DNA from: Hirschia sp964351655
GTDB lineage: Bacteria > Pseudomonadota > Alphaproteobacteria > Caulobacterales > Hyphomonadaceae
Assembly (NCBI GenBank): GCA_964351655.1
Contig: CAYGPD010000013.1
Location: forward strand, 1-64,000
Direction of reading: 5' to 3'
Length of the DNA stretch: 64,000 nucleotides
The position numbers and the translations under genes are program-made. Position 1 is the stretch's first letter, and every line of letters starts with the position of its first letter. A model generated the notes under the pieces. That model had not been told where the DNA came from. It made no database searches and was given only the letters and a program-made list of their open reading frames with translations. Shown here one piece after another: positions 52,277-60,102 of the stretch.

Positions 52277-53394
52277 GCAATCTAGCTGCTGAGGCGGAAC
52301 AAGCCCTCAAAACCATGTCAAAAAGAGAAGCCATCCAGCTTGCTGCTGCGGATGGTAAAAATCTAACGGGTTCAGAAAAAGCTGCAATTCTCCTTCTCGC
52401 ATTGGGCGAAGAAACCGGACCAATTTGGGCCGCACTTGATGATGAAGAATTGCGCGATGTATCAGCTGCAATGTCTAGTCTTGGGGTTGTCCAATCTTCG
52501 CTGGTCGAAGACCTCATTATTGAGTTTGTTGGTAAACTTTCAACATCTGGCTCGATCACTGGTAACTTTGAGCAGACCCAACGTCTTCTCTCTCAATTCC
52601 TTCCGGGTGAAAAAGTTGACTCCCTTATGGAAGAAATTCGCGGTCCAGCTGGTCGCACAATGTGGGACAAATTGGGCAATGTGTCTGAGACCGTCCTCGC
52701 AAACTACTTAAAGAATGAATACCCGCAAACAGTTGCGGTTGTACTATCAAAGATAAAATCAGACCACGCAGCGCGTGTTCTTGCATGTTTGCCACCTGAT
52801 TTCGCAATCGAGTGTATGCAACGCATGTTGCGGATGGACCCCTGTCTCTTATAAAAATATCAGAGCCCACGACACGGACTCCTATCTNNNNNNNNNNACA
52901 TTATCGAGAAAATCGAAGTCACACTCCGCACAGAATTCATGACCAACCTTGCCCGCACATCCAAACGCGATAGTCATGAGCAAATGGCCGATATTTTCAA
53001 TGCTTTTGATCGCCAGACAGAAGGTCGTTTCATGACCGCGCTGGAAGAAAAAAGCAAAGAAGCCGCTGAACGCATCCGCTCACTCATGTTTGTATTTGAT
53101 GATCTAGCAAAACTCGACCCAGGCGGCATTCAAACTCTTCTAAAAGCTGTCCCCAAGGAAAAACTCACCCTCGCCTTGAAAGGCGCAAACGAGGAAATGC
53201 AAGATCTTTTCACCTCCAACATGTCGGAGCGTGCTGCAAAGATCCTTAAAGAAGACATGAATTCGATGGGGCCCGTGAAACTTAAAGACGTGGATGCAGC
53301 CCAACAAGACATGGTCTATCAGGCCAAAGAATTAGCAGACCGCGGTGAGATCATGCTCGCTGATGGCGGTGCTGAAGATGAATTGGTGTATTAA
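52273..53394 (+). CDS. fliG: Flagellar motor switch protein FliG, interrupted by assembly gap
   Basis: FliG is the rotor part that couples to the stator and sets rotation direction. The 5' part (to 52841) gives the N-terminal and middle domains, including NEYPQTVAVVLSKIKSDHAA (the EHPQT motif as EYPQT). The 3' part (from 52898) continues with IIEKIEVTLRTEFMTNLART and the C-terminal torque helix SERAAKILKEDMNSMGPVKL. Between them lie adapter remnants (52842-52887) and ten Ns, so only a few codons are missing. The apparent stop at 52852-52854 is inside the adapter. The gene is probably intact in the organism. Confidence 0.93.
52842..52887. other. Sequencing-adapter remnant (Nextera) at contig end
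   Basis: CTGTCTCTTATA, then GAGCCCACGA, then GGACTCCT and ATCT, in the order and spacing of a Nextera read-2 adapter with an i7 index, with a few base errors. It is followed directly by ten Ns. This is not genomic DNA. Confidence 0.93.
52888..52897. other. Assembly gap of 10 N
   Basis: Ten Ns mark the scaffold join inside fliG. The coding frame on both sides fits one gene, with only a few codons lost. Confidence 0.98.
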
Positions 53395-53397
53395 TCC

Positions 53398-54021
53398 ATG
53401 GCTGATGTAAAACACTTCGAATTTTATACCGAATTCACACCTTCTGGCGAAATTCTTTCGGGCAAAAAGCCTGCATATAAGCGCGTGGAAGAAGTTGAAA
53501 AAGAGATAAATCAAGCGCGTGCAAGCACACAAGATGCTGTGATGGCCAGCGTAGAAGCTCGCATTGCAACTGCGCTAGAGACAATTGCTGCAAACCTCAT
53601 CCCAAATGAGCAAGTGATAAACCAAATCGCTTTAACATTGCGCAATGAAGCGATTGATCTCGCAATGGCAGCGTCCGCAACGATTGCGGGAAAAGCACTC
53701 GACGAAAACGGGCACAAAGCTGCTGAAGATGCTGTTGCTGAAGCCTGCAAACAATTGCGTTCAGAACCACGTTTGATCGTAACCGTCGCGCCTGATGCAG
53801 AAATGCAAATTAAGATGAGACTTCAAAACATGCCAGATATCGCGGACCGTTTGCATTTTGTTGCAGATCCCGCAGCCCGTCCAGGGGACTGGCGCATCGA
53901 ATTTAGCGGAGGCGCAGCTGAATTTAGCCGCGACGCCGTCAGTGAAGCAGTTGAAAAATGCCTAAACAATCGCAAAGCCGATCCTATCGAAGATCAGCTT
54001 GATTTGTTTGGTGCGCAGTAA
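53398..54021 (+). CDS. fliH: Flagellar export stator protein FliH (FlbE type)
   Basis: FliH regulates the export ATPase FliI and links it to the C-ring. The 207-residue protein starts MADVKHFEFYTEFTPSGEIL, has a helical, Ala-rich middle (INQARASTQDAVMASVEARI; ATIAGKALDENGHKAAEDAV) and a C-terminal FliH/HrpE-like strand region (RLIVTVAPDAEMQIKMRLQN). It starts 3 nt after fliG and precedes fliN, the position of flbE in Caulobacter. FliI is encoded at the window end on the other strand. Confidence 0.88.
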   Translation: MADVKHFEFYTEFTPSGEILSGKKPAYKRVEEVEKEINQARASTQDAVMASVEARIATALETIAANLIPNEQVINQIALTLRNEAIDLAMAASATIAGKALDENGHKAAEDAVAEACKQLRSEPRLIVTVAPDAEMQIKMRLQNMPDIADRLHFVADPAARPGDWRIEFSGGAAEFSRDAVSEAVEKCLNNRKADPIEDQLDLFGAQ

Positions 54022-54043
54022 TTGTAGGTTTTAGGAGCGTAAC

Positions 54044-54391
54044 ATGTCGAATGACGAACTTAACTTCCCAGAACTTGAACCCGGCATTAAGCCGGTAGCA
54101 AATCCTATTTCCGCAGCAGTTGAAAAAGAACGCCGTGAGAAATTTGCAGCAGACCTCGCCCCGATGTTCGATGTCCCTGTTTCTGTGCAAGCTGTTATTG
54201 GCCGCACAACAATGGAAGTCTCCGAACTTATGCACCTTGGTGAAGGCTCAGTGCTCGAACTAGACCGGCGCGTGGGTGAAGCTATTGATATTTATGTAAA
54301 CTCTCGCCTCGTCGCTCGTGGGGAAATCGTTGTTGTAGATGATCGCCTTGGCGTAACCATGACCGAGATAATCAAAAATGCAGGTGCTTAA
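54044..54391 (+). CDS. fliN: Flagellar motor switch protein FliN
   Basis: FliN forms the lower C-ring with FliM and helps dock FliH. The 115-residue protein has the SpoA-fold domain (PMFDVPVSVQAVIGRTTMEV; LGEGSVLELDRRVGEAIDIY; NSRLVARGEIVVVDDRLGVT) with a short variable N-terminus. TAGGAGCG precedes the ATG. It lies 22 nt after fliH. Confidence 0.96.
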   Translation: MSNDELNFPELEPGIKPVANPISAAVEKERREKFAADLAPMFDVPVSVQAVIGRTTMEVSELMHLGEGSVLELDRRVGEAIDIYVNSRLVARGEIVVVDDRLGVTMTEIIKNAGA

Positions 54392-54470
54392 CCACCAAAC
54401 TAGGGACTGAAACATTCGGTTCTCTAACTCGATTTTTGCCAGAACAAGATTTTTGGAAAGTGAAGACATT

Positions 54471-55874
54471 ATGCGCGTATTAATTATCGGAGATTTGGGT
54501 GGCCAGCTTTCAGCAGCAACAAAAATTGCTTTTGAACGTGGCGCACACGTATCTCACGCAGCATCCCCTGCTATAGCGCTCGATTCACTTCGTGCCGGAC
54601 ACGGCGCTGATCTTGTTATGATCGACGTGAAAGCTGATATTGCGTGGTTAAGCGAAGCGCTCAATTCTGAGCGTATCGCCGCGCCTATAGTCGCCTGCGG
54701 CGTTGAAGCAGATGCGACGACAGCTGCCGAGGCTATTCGCGCAGGTGCCCGTGAATTTATCCCTCTGCCTCCCGACGCAGAACTCATTGCCGCAGTATTA
54801 TCAGCCGTATCTAACGATGACCGCCCAATGATTGCTGCTGACCCGGCAATGGTGCAGATCGTGGAACTCGCAGAGCAAATCGCACCATCAGATGCATCCG
54901 TTCTAATCACGGGTGAAAGCGGTGTAGGTAAAGAGGTTATGGCGCGCTTTGTTCACCGCAAATCCCGCCGCTCAACAAAACCTTTCATCTCTGTAAACTG
55001 TGCAGCTATCCCAGAAAACTTGCTTGAATCAGAACTTTTTGGTCACGAAAAAGGTGCCTTCACTGGCGCAATGGCACGCCGGATAGGTAAATTTGAAGAA
55101 GCTGACGGCGGCACACTTCTTCTGGATGAAATTTCAGAAATGGATGCGCGCCTGCAAGCTAAATTGCTCCGCGCGATCCAAGAACGCGAAATTGACAGAG
55201 TTGGTGGCACTAAACCAATTAAGGTCGACATCCGTATTCTTGCCACATCAAACCGCGATCTTGCCCAAGCTGTTCGCGATGGTGATTTCCGTGAAGATTT
55301 GCTTTACCGTTTGAACGTCATGAATTTGTGTATTCCTGCACTTCGTGAACGCCGCTCAGACCTGATGAAATTGTCCGAATTTTTCATTGAGAAATATAGC
55401 GCTGCCAACGGTCTTCCTAACAAATCGCTTTCAGATGATGCGCGCACCCAAATCGAAGCTTCTCGTTGGCCGGGCAATGTGCGTGAACTTGAAAACGCAA
55501 TGCACCGCGCAGTTATCCTCTCTCGGGGTCCTGTTATTGAAACGGATGCGATCCGCACACCCGACGGCGCACCTCTAGGTGGACGTGGTGGCTACAACCC
55601 GCATGCATCTCAGTCGGACATGCAGGTCGCACGGGTAGCAGAGACAGCTCACACCGCAATCACAGCAGGACTAGCCAGCATACAGGTAGGCCGCACAGTG
55701 GCAGAAGTTGAGCAAGATCTCATTCTTTCTACCCTCGATCATTGCCTTGGAAACCGCACACACGCAGCAAACATCTTAGGAATTTCAATTCGCACACTCC
55801 GCAACAAACTCCGTACCTACACAGATGCAGGTATTGAAGTTGCGGCTCCCGGCGAAACAAGAGCGGCAGGCTAA
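54471..55874 (+). CDS. flbD: Sigma-54-dependent flagellar regulator FlbD
   Basis: FlbD activates late flagellar sigma-54 promoters and represses early ones. The 467-residue protein has a degenerate receiver (residues 1-120), an AAA+ domain with GESGVGKEV (Walker A), FGHEKGAFTGAM (sigma-54 contact loop), GGTLLLDEIS (Walker B) and NVRELENAMHRAVI, and a Fis-type HTH (NRTHAANILGISIRTLRNKL). In the receiver the expected Lys is replaced (EFIPLPPD), as in phosphorylation-independent FlbD. Start 54471 is preferred over a TTG 18 nt upstream. Likely targets include the fliK and flgK promoters. Confidence 0.93.
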   Translation: MRVLIIGDLGGQLSAATKIAFERGAHVSHAASPAIALDSLRAGHGADLVMIDVKADIAWLSEALNSERIAAPIVACGVEADATTAAEAIRAGAREFIPLPPDAELIAAVLSAVSNDDRPMIAADPAMVQIVELAEQIAPSDASVLITGESGVGKEVMARFVHRKSRRSTKPFISVNCAAIPENLLESELFGHEKGAFTGAMARRIGKFEEADGGTLLLDEISEMDARLQAKLLRAIQEREIDRVGGTKPIKVDIRILATSNRDLAQAVRDGDFREDLLYRLNVMNLCIPALRERRSDLMKLSEFFIEKYSAANGLPNKSLSDDARTQIEASRWPGNVRELENAMHRAVILSRGPVIETDAIRTPDGAPLGGRGGYNPHASQSDMQVARVAETAHTAITAGLASIQVGRTVAEVEQDLILSTLDHCLGNRTHAANILGISIRTLRNKLRTYTDAGIEVAAPGETRAAG

Positions 55875-55880
55875 CACCAC

Positions 55881-58001
55881 ATGGCTGAAGCAACCAAAAG
55901 CACTGGCGGAATATCAATAGGCGGGTTCGACATGAACGCGCTCGCCAAGGGTGCAGCAAAAGGTGAAGTCGCACTTGGTTTAGGCGTGATGACCCTAATC
56001 GTCATGCTGATTGTGCCCCTACCATCCTTCCTGCTTGATTTCATGCTTGCCATCTCCATCACTTTCTCAGTGCTGGTACTGATGACGGCATTGCTTATTC
56101 AAAAGCCACTCGAATTCTCATCATTTCCTTCCGTATTGCTACTTACAACAATGTTGAGGCTTGCCCTCAATATGGCCTCGACCCGACTAATCCTCTCCAA
56201 AGGAGACCAGGGACCAGAAGCGGCAGGTAGTATTATCAAAACCTTCGGCTCATTTGTAATGGGCGGAAATTACGTGATCGGTGTGATTGTGTTCATCATC
56301 CTCGTGATCGTGAATTTCATGGTCATTACAAAGGGTTCTGGCCGTATCGCCGAGGTTGCAGCTCGTTTCACATTGGATGCTATGCCCGGTAAACAAATGG
56401 CCATTGATGCTGATTTGTCGGCAGGAATGATCAACGAAGACGAAGCGCGTGCACGTCGTAAAGAACTCGAAGGCGAAAGCAACTTCTTCGGGGCTATGGA
56501 TGGTGCGTCCAAATTCGTGCGCGGTGACGCGATGGCCGGTATCCTTATTACCGTCATCAACATCATCGGCGGAATTCTTATCGGTGTCGCTCAAAAAGGC
56601 CTTCCATTTAACGAGGCCGCCCAAACCTACACAATGCTCACAATTGGAGATGGTCTCGTCTCTCAAATTCCAGCACTTATTATTTCCGTTGCTGCGGGTA
56701 TGCTTGTATCAAAAGCAGGTGTCGATGGTTCCACCGACAAAGCACTTGGCACGCAGCTGATGGCCTCTCCGCAAGGCTTGTCCATGGTTGCAGGAATTGC
56801 AGCATTCGCAGGTCTATTGCCGGGCATGCCAATTATTCCATTCTTCCTCCTTGCCGGTGGTGCAGGATATGGTGCATGGCGCGCAGCAACCGCTAAAGAA
56901 AAAGCAATCCAAGACGCTATCGTCAAAGAAAACGAGATAAAAACAGACACCACTAAAAAAGCTGGCGAAGCTCCTATCTCAGACAGTGTAGCTGTGGATG
57001 ATCTTAAAGTTGAACTTGGGTTTGGCCTACTGTCCCTCATCAACGAATCTGAAGGTCGCAAACTTACTGATCAAATCAAAGCAGTGCGCCGTCAAATTGC
57101 CTCTGAATTTGGTTTTATCGCCCCTCAAGTTCGTATTGTGGATAACCTTGAACTTGGTTCCGAAAACTATCGCATCCTTATCAAAGAAGTTGAATCAGGC
57201 AGTGGGCAATTGCGTCCAATGCTTGATATGGCGATGGATGCATCCGGCATCGCAACACCCATTTCAGGAGAACGCGTAAAGGAACCTGTATTTGGCCTTC
57301 CTGCTGTATGGATTGATAAGTCTATCAAAGAAGAAGCAGCAATGTCGGGCTATACCGTTGTTGATGCCGCGACTGTTCTGACAACACACTTCACCGAACT
57401 CGTGAAAGAAAACATGTCAGACCTGCTTTCCTTCACAGCCCTAAAAGAGCTAACGGACGCACTTCCATCTGCACAAAAAGCATTGCTCGACGACATCGTA
57501 CCAAACCAAATCACCATGTCTGGTATTCAACGTGTTTTGCAAAACCTACTGCGCGAGAAAATCTCAGTTCGTGACTTCGCAACAATTTTAGAAGCAATCG
57601 CTGAAGCATCAGGTGCCTCGACAGATCTCATGCAGATCACAGAACACGTACGTACACGTCTTGCCCGACAGCTATGTAACGCCAACCAAGCACATGATGG
57701 CCAATTATCAGTTGTTACCCTCTCCCCTGTATGGGAGCAAACGTTCGCAGAAGCCCTCATTGGAGAAGCCGGCTCACGTCAATTGGCACTCGAACCATCT
57801 CGTTTGCACGAGTTTGTAGGTGAAATGCGCCGTGTATTTGAAGCAGCTGCTCAAATTGGAGACACTCCCGTCCTACTCACTTCCGCCCCAATCCGCCCTT
57901 ATGTCCGCTCTCTGGTCGAGCGTTTCCGCGCCCAAACAGTGGTCATGAGCCAAAACGAGATCCACCCTAAAGCACGCTTGCGTTCTGCAGGGTCGATCTA
58001 A
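55881..58001 (+). CDS. flhA: Flagellar type III export gate protein FlhA
   Basis: FlhA forms the nonameric export gate and converts the proton gradient into export. The 706-residue protein has about eight N-terminal membrane helices starting near VALGLGVMTLIVMLIVPLPS. The FHIPEP-family signature region is seen in QKPLEFSSFPSVLLLTTMLR followed by LALNMASTRLIL. A cytoplasmic C-terminal domain begins near residue 370 (VELGFGLLSLINESEGRKLT). It starts 6 nt after flbD. Confidence 0.97.
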   Translation: MAEATKSTGGISIGGFDMNALAKGAAKGEVALGLGVMTLIVMLIVPLPSFLLDFMLAISITFSVLVLMTALLIQKPLEFSSFPSVLLLTTMLRLALNMASTRLILSKGDQGPEAAGSIIKTFGSFVMGGNYVIGVIVFIILVIVNFMVITKGSGRIAEVAARFTLDAMPGKQMAIDADLSAGMINEDEARARRKELEGESNFFGAMDGASKFVRGDAMAGILITVINIIGGILIGVAQKGLPFNEAAQTYTMLTIGDGLVSQIPALIISVAAGMLVSKAGVDGSTDKALGTQLMASPQGLSMVAGIAAFAGLLPGMPIIPFFLLAGGAGYGAWRAATAKEKAIQDAIVKENEIKTDTTKKAGEAPISDSVAVDDLKVELGFGLLSLINESEGRKLTDQIKAVRRQIASEFGFIAPQVRIVDNLELGSENYRILIKEVESGSGQLRPMLDMAMDASGIATPISGERVKEPVFGLPAVWIDKSIKEEAAMSGYTVVDAATVLTTHFTELVKENMSDLLSFTALKELTDALPSAQKALLDDIVPNQITMSGIQRVLQNLLREKISVRDFATILEAIAEASGASTDLMQITEHVRTRLARQLCNANQAHDGQLSVVTLSPVWEQTFAEALIGEAGSRQLALEPSRLHEFVGEMRRVFEAAAQIGDTPVLLTSAPIRPYVRSLVERFRAQTVVMSQNEIHPKARLRSAGSI

Positions 58002-58076
58002 ACACATACCAAGAATGACACCCCACATGACCAAACAGTATATTATTTTCACACTGCCATTTAGGAGGCACCTACC

Positions 58077-59069
58077 ATGAGAATGAAACTATTCTCCGCA
58101 GCCACCATGGAAGAAGCCATGGAACAAATGCGAGCAGAACTAGGCTCAGATGCGGTTATTCTTTCAACCCGCAATGAACCTGGCAATGTCGAGGTACGTG
58201 CAGCTGTAGAACGCGCACCGAATGCCCGTTTCGCAACTCCAGTCTTTTCTGAATCGCGCCCTCATTTTGACAACACTACCCGTGAACGTATCAAAGACGT
58301 CATGAGCTGGCATGGAGCACCAAGCGGTTTCACTGACATTGTAACCAATGCAGGCTTAAAGCTCATGGGAGCCACAGCGGACCCAGGCCCTGCTCTCGCA
58401 GCAGGACTTGAGGGAGTATTATCATTTTCTCCTGTCCACTCAGACACACGCAAATCGATTTTACTTGTCGGTGCTCCCGGCTCCGGAAAAACATCTACGG
58501 CTGCAAAACTTGCATCTGTAACTCGTAATTCCCCGCTTGGTTTAAAAGCAGCTTCTGCTGATTTTGATGCTTCCGGTGGTCATGCTCGACTTGCAGCCTA
58601 TGTAGGGCGTCCAGATGTTGGTTTGTTTAAATCCCCAGAAGCACTTCAAAACCATCTAGCTGCACGCACAGCTTCTGAACGTAAACTTGTCATTGATGGC
58701 CCTGCTTTTAATCCGGTAAACCCGAATGAAATCGCTCGCCTTCGCAACTTACTTTATCATGTAGATGTTGAACCTATCTTGGTGATGTCGGCAGAAGGTC
58801 ATCCTGAAGATCTAGAAGATAACGCACGTGCTTTCGCAAGTGTTGGCGTTAGAAGGGCAATTTTAACTAAATTAGATGTAGTAAGACGTAGAGGAGGTGC
58901 TTTTGCTGCACTTTCTTCGTCTCGGTTAAGTATCGCTCAACTAAGTTTGACGCATTCTATATCAAACGGACTGATTCCCGCGACGCCATTGCGAATAGCA
59001 AGATTGTTGTTGGAAACAGCACCAGAGAACGGATCAGGGTCTAGTATGTCTTATAGAGGAGCTGCATAA
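58077..59069 (+). CDS. flhF: FlhF-like SRP-type GTPase, degenerate motifs
   Basis: The 330-residue protein has an N-terminal FlhF-like start (RMKLFSAATMEEAMEQMRAE, then LGSDAVILSTRN), a short middle and a G-domain with P-loop GAPGSGKTSTAAKLA (about residues 131-145) and TKLD (G4). The G2 and G3 motifs are altered: the usual DTYRxxAxEQL is ASADFDASGGHARLAAYVG, and DTAG is DGPAFNP. GTP binding is likely but hydrolysis is doubtful. It helps place the flagellum at the pole in other bacteria. Its stop overlaps the next start (TAATG). The last 75 codons use AGA/AGG and TTA unusually often. Confidence 0.85.
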   Translation: MRMKLFSAATMEEAMEQMRAELGSDAVILSTRNEPGNVEVRAAVERAPNARFATPVFSESRPHFDNTTRERIKDVMSWHGAPSGFTDIVTNAGLKLMGATADPGPALAAGLEGVLSFSPVHSDTRKSILLVGAPGSGKTSTAAKLASVTRNSPLGLKAASADFDASGGHARLAAYVGRPDVGLFKSPEALQNHLAARTASERKLVIDGPAFNPVNPNEIARLRNLLYHVDVEPILVMSAEGHPEDLEDNARAFASVGVRRAILTKLDVVRRRGGAFAALSSSRLSIAQLSLTHSISNGLIPATPLRIARLLLETAPENGSGSSMSYRGAA

Positions 59070-59905
59070 TGTCGTTTCCTGGCAAAAAATCCGGACACAT
59101 GTCCTCAGGACCGCGCGTAGCCCCGGCCCAAATTCTTGCAATTGCATCAGGCAAAGGCGGCGTTGGTAAGACTTGGATGTCTACAACTCTCGCAGCTTGT
59201 TTTGCTAAAGCAGGTAAACGTACTCTTCTCGTCGATGGCGATCTAGGATGTGCTAATGTTGACGTACAACTCGGTATAGCGCCTGACACTGATCTTGCTG
59301 CTGTCATGGCAGGTTGGGTTGAACTTGATGATGCTGTCACGCCTGTGAACGGTGGAGCAGGCACACAAGGCGGTTTTGATGTGCTTCCGGGACGTTCCGG
59401 TTCTGGTGCTCTTGCCGAGCTTCCCAAAGATGATGCAGCCCGATTAGCAGCTGGTCTGACAACACTTGCAATGCAGTACGACATTGTTTTGGTTGATCTT
59501 GCTGCTGGTATCGACGCCAATGTTATGCGCCTAGCGCGTGCCGCAGATCGCGCACTCGTCGTGGCAAATGACGAGCCTACTTCAATGACAGATGCTTACG
59601 CATTTATCAAAGTTCTCCGTGGATACGCTCCAAGCGTTGCCCCATGGATCGCTGTGAATATGGCAGACACACGTGTTGCAGGACGACGTACTTATGAAGC
59701 GCTTGCGCGCGCAAGCCAAACATTCCTTGGTTTCCGCCCGCCTTTAGCTGGTATCGTTCTTCGCGATTCCAAAGTACGTGAAGCCATCCGTACACAGAAA
59801 ACTATCACAACTTTATTTCCTGACGCACAAGCCGCGATTGATGCAGAGCAAATTGCAGAAGCAATTCTGCGTGGCGGTGCGGATTCTATCGCAGAAGCCA
59901 GCTGA
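59069..59905 (+). CDS. FlhG/MinD-like ATPase
   Basis: This 278-residue ParA/MinD-family ATPase has the deviant Walker A motif IASGKGGVGKT, LLVDGDLGCANVDVQLGI (Walker A'), and VLVDLAAGIDANVMRLARAA (switch II). Translational coupling to the FlhF-like gene indicates FlhG (FleN/YlxH), which limits flagellar number and placement. The N-terminal DQAxxLR motif that activates FlhF in other bacteria is absent; instead there are about 20 basic residues before the fold. A terminator follows. Confidence 0.87.
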   Translation: MSFPGKKSGHMSSGPRVAPAQILAIASGKGGVGKTWMSTTLAACFAKAGKRTLLVDGDLGCANVDVQLGIAPDTDLAAVMAGWVELDDAVTPVNGGAGTQGGFDVLPGRSGSGALAELPKDDAARLAAGLTTLAMQYDIVLVDLAAGIDANVMRLARAADRALVVANDEPTSMTDAYAFIKVLRGYAPSVAPWIAVNMADTRVAGRRTYEALARASQTFLGFRPPLAGIVLRDSKVREAIRTQKTITTLFPDAQAAIDAEQIAEAILRGGADSIAEAS

Positions 59906-59925
59906 TAAGTTGTTGTAATTTAAAT

Positions 59926-59959
59926 AAAAAGCCACATCCTTCTCGATGTGGCTTTTTTT
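59926..59959 (+). terminator. Terminator after the FlhG-like gene
   Basis: AAAAAGCCACATC pairs with GATGTGGCTTTTTTT around the loop CTTCTC. It marks the end of the fliF-flhG unit. Confidence 0.9.
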
Positions 59960-60102
59960 ATTAAACTCATAATTTACCGCTTCGGAATAAAAAAATTACT
60001 GAAGTAAATGTAAATGAAATCACCCCAATTCTTAATCCAAGTCATATCAAGGTTTTAATCATAGTGTTGTAGCCTCTCCTTAACAGTAGGAGGACAATAT
60101 CT

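Noticed and set aside
52273..52854. A real truncation or transposon insertion in fliG.
   Set aside because: The bases after 52841 match a sequencing adapter followed by Ns, and the coding sequence continues on the other side.
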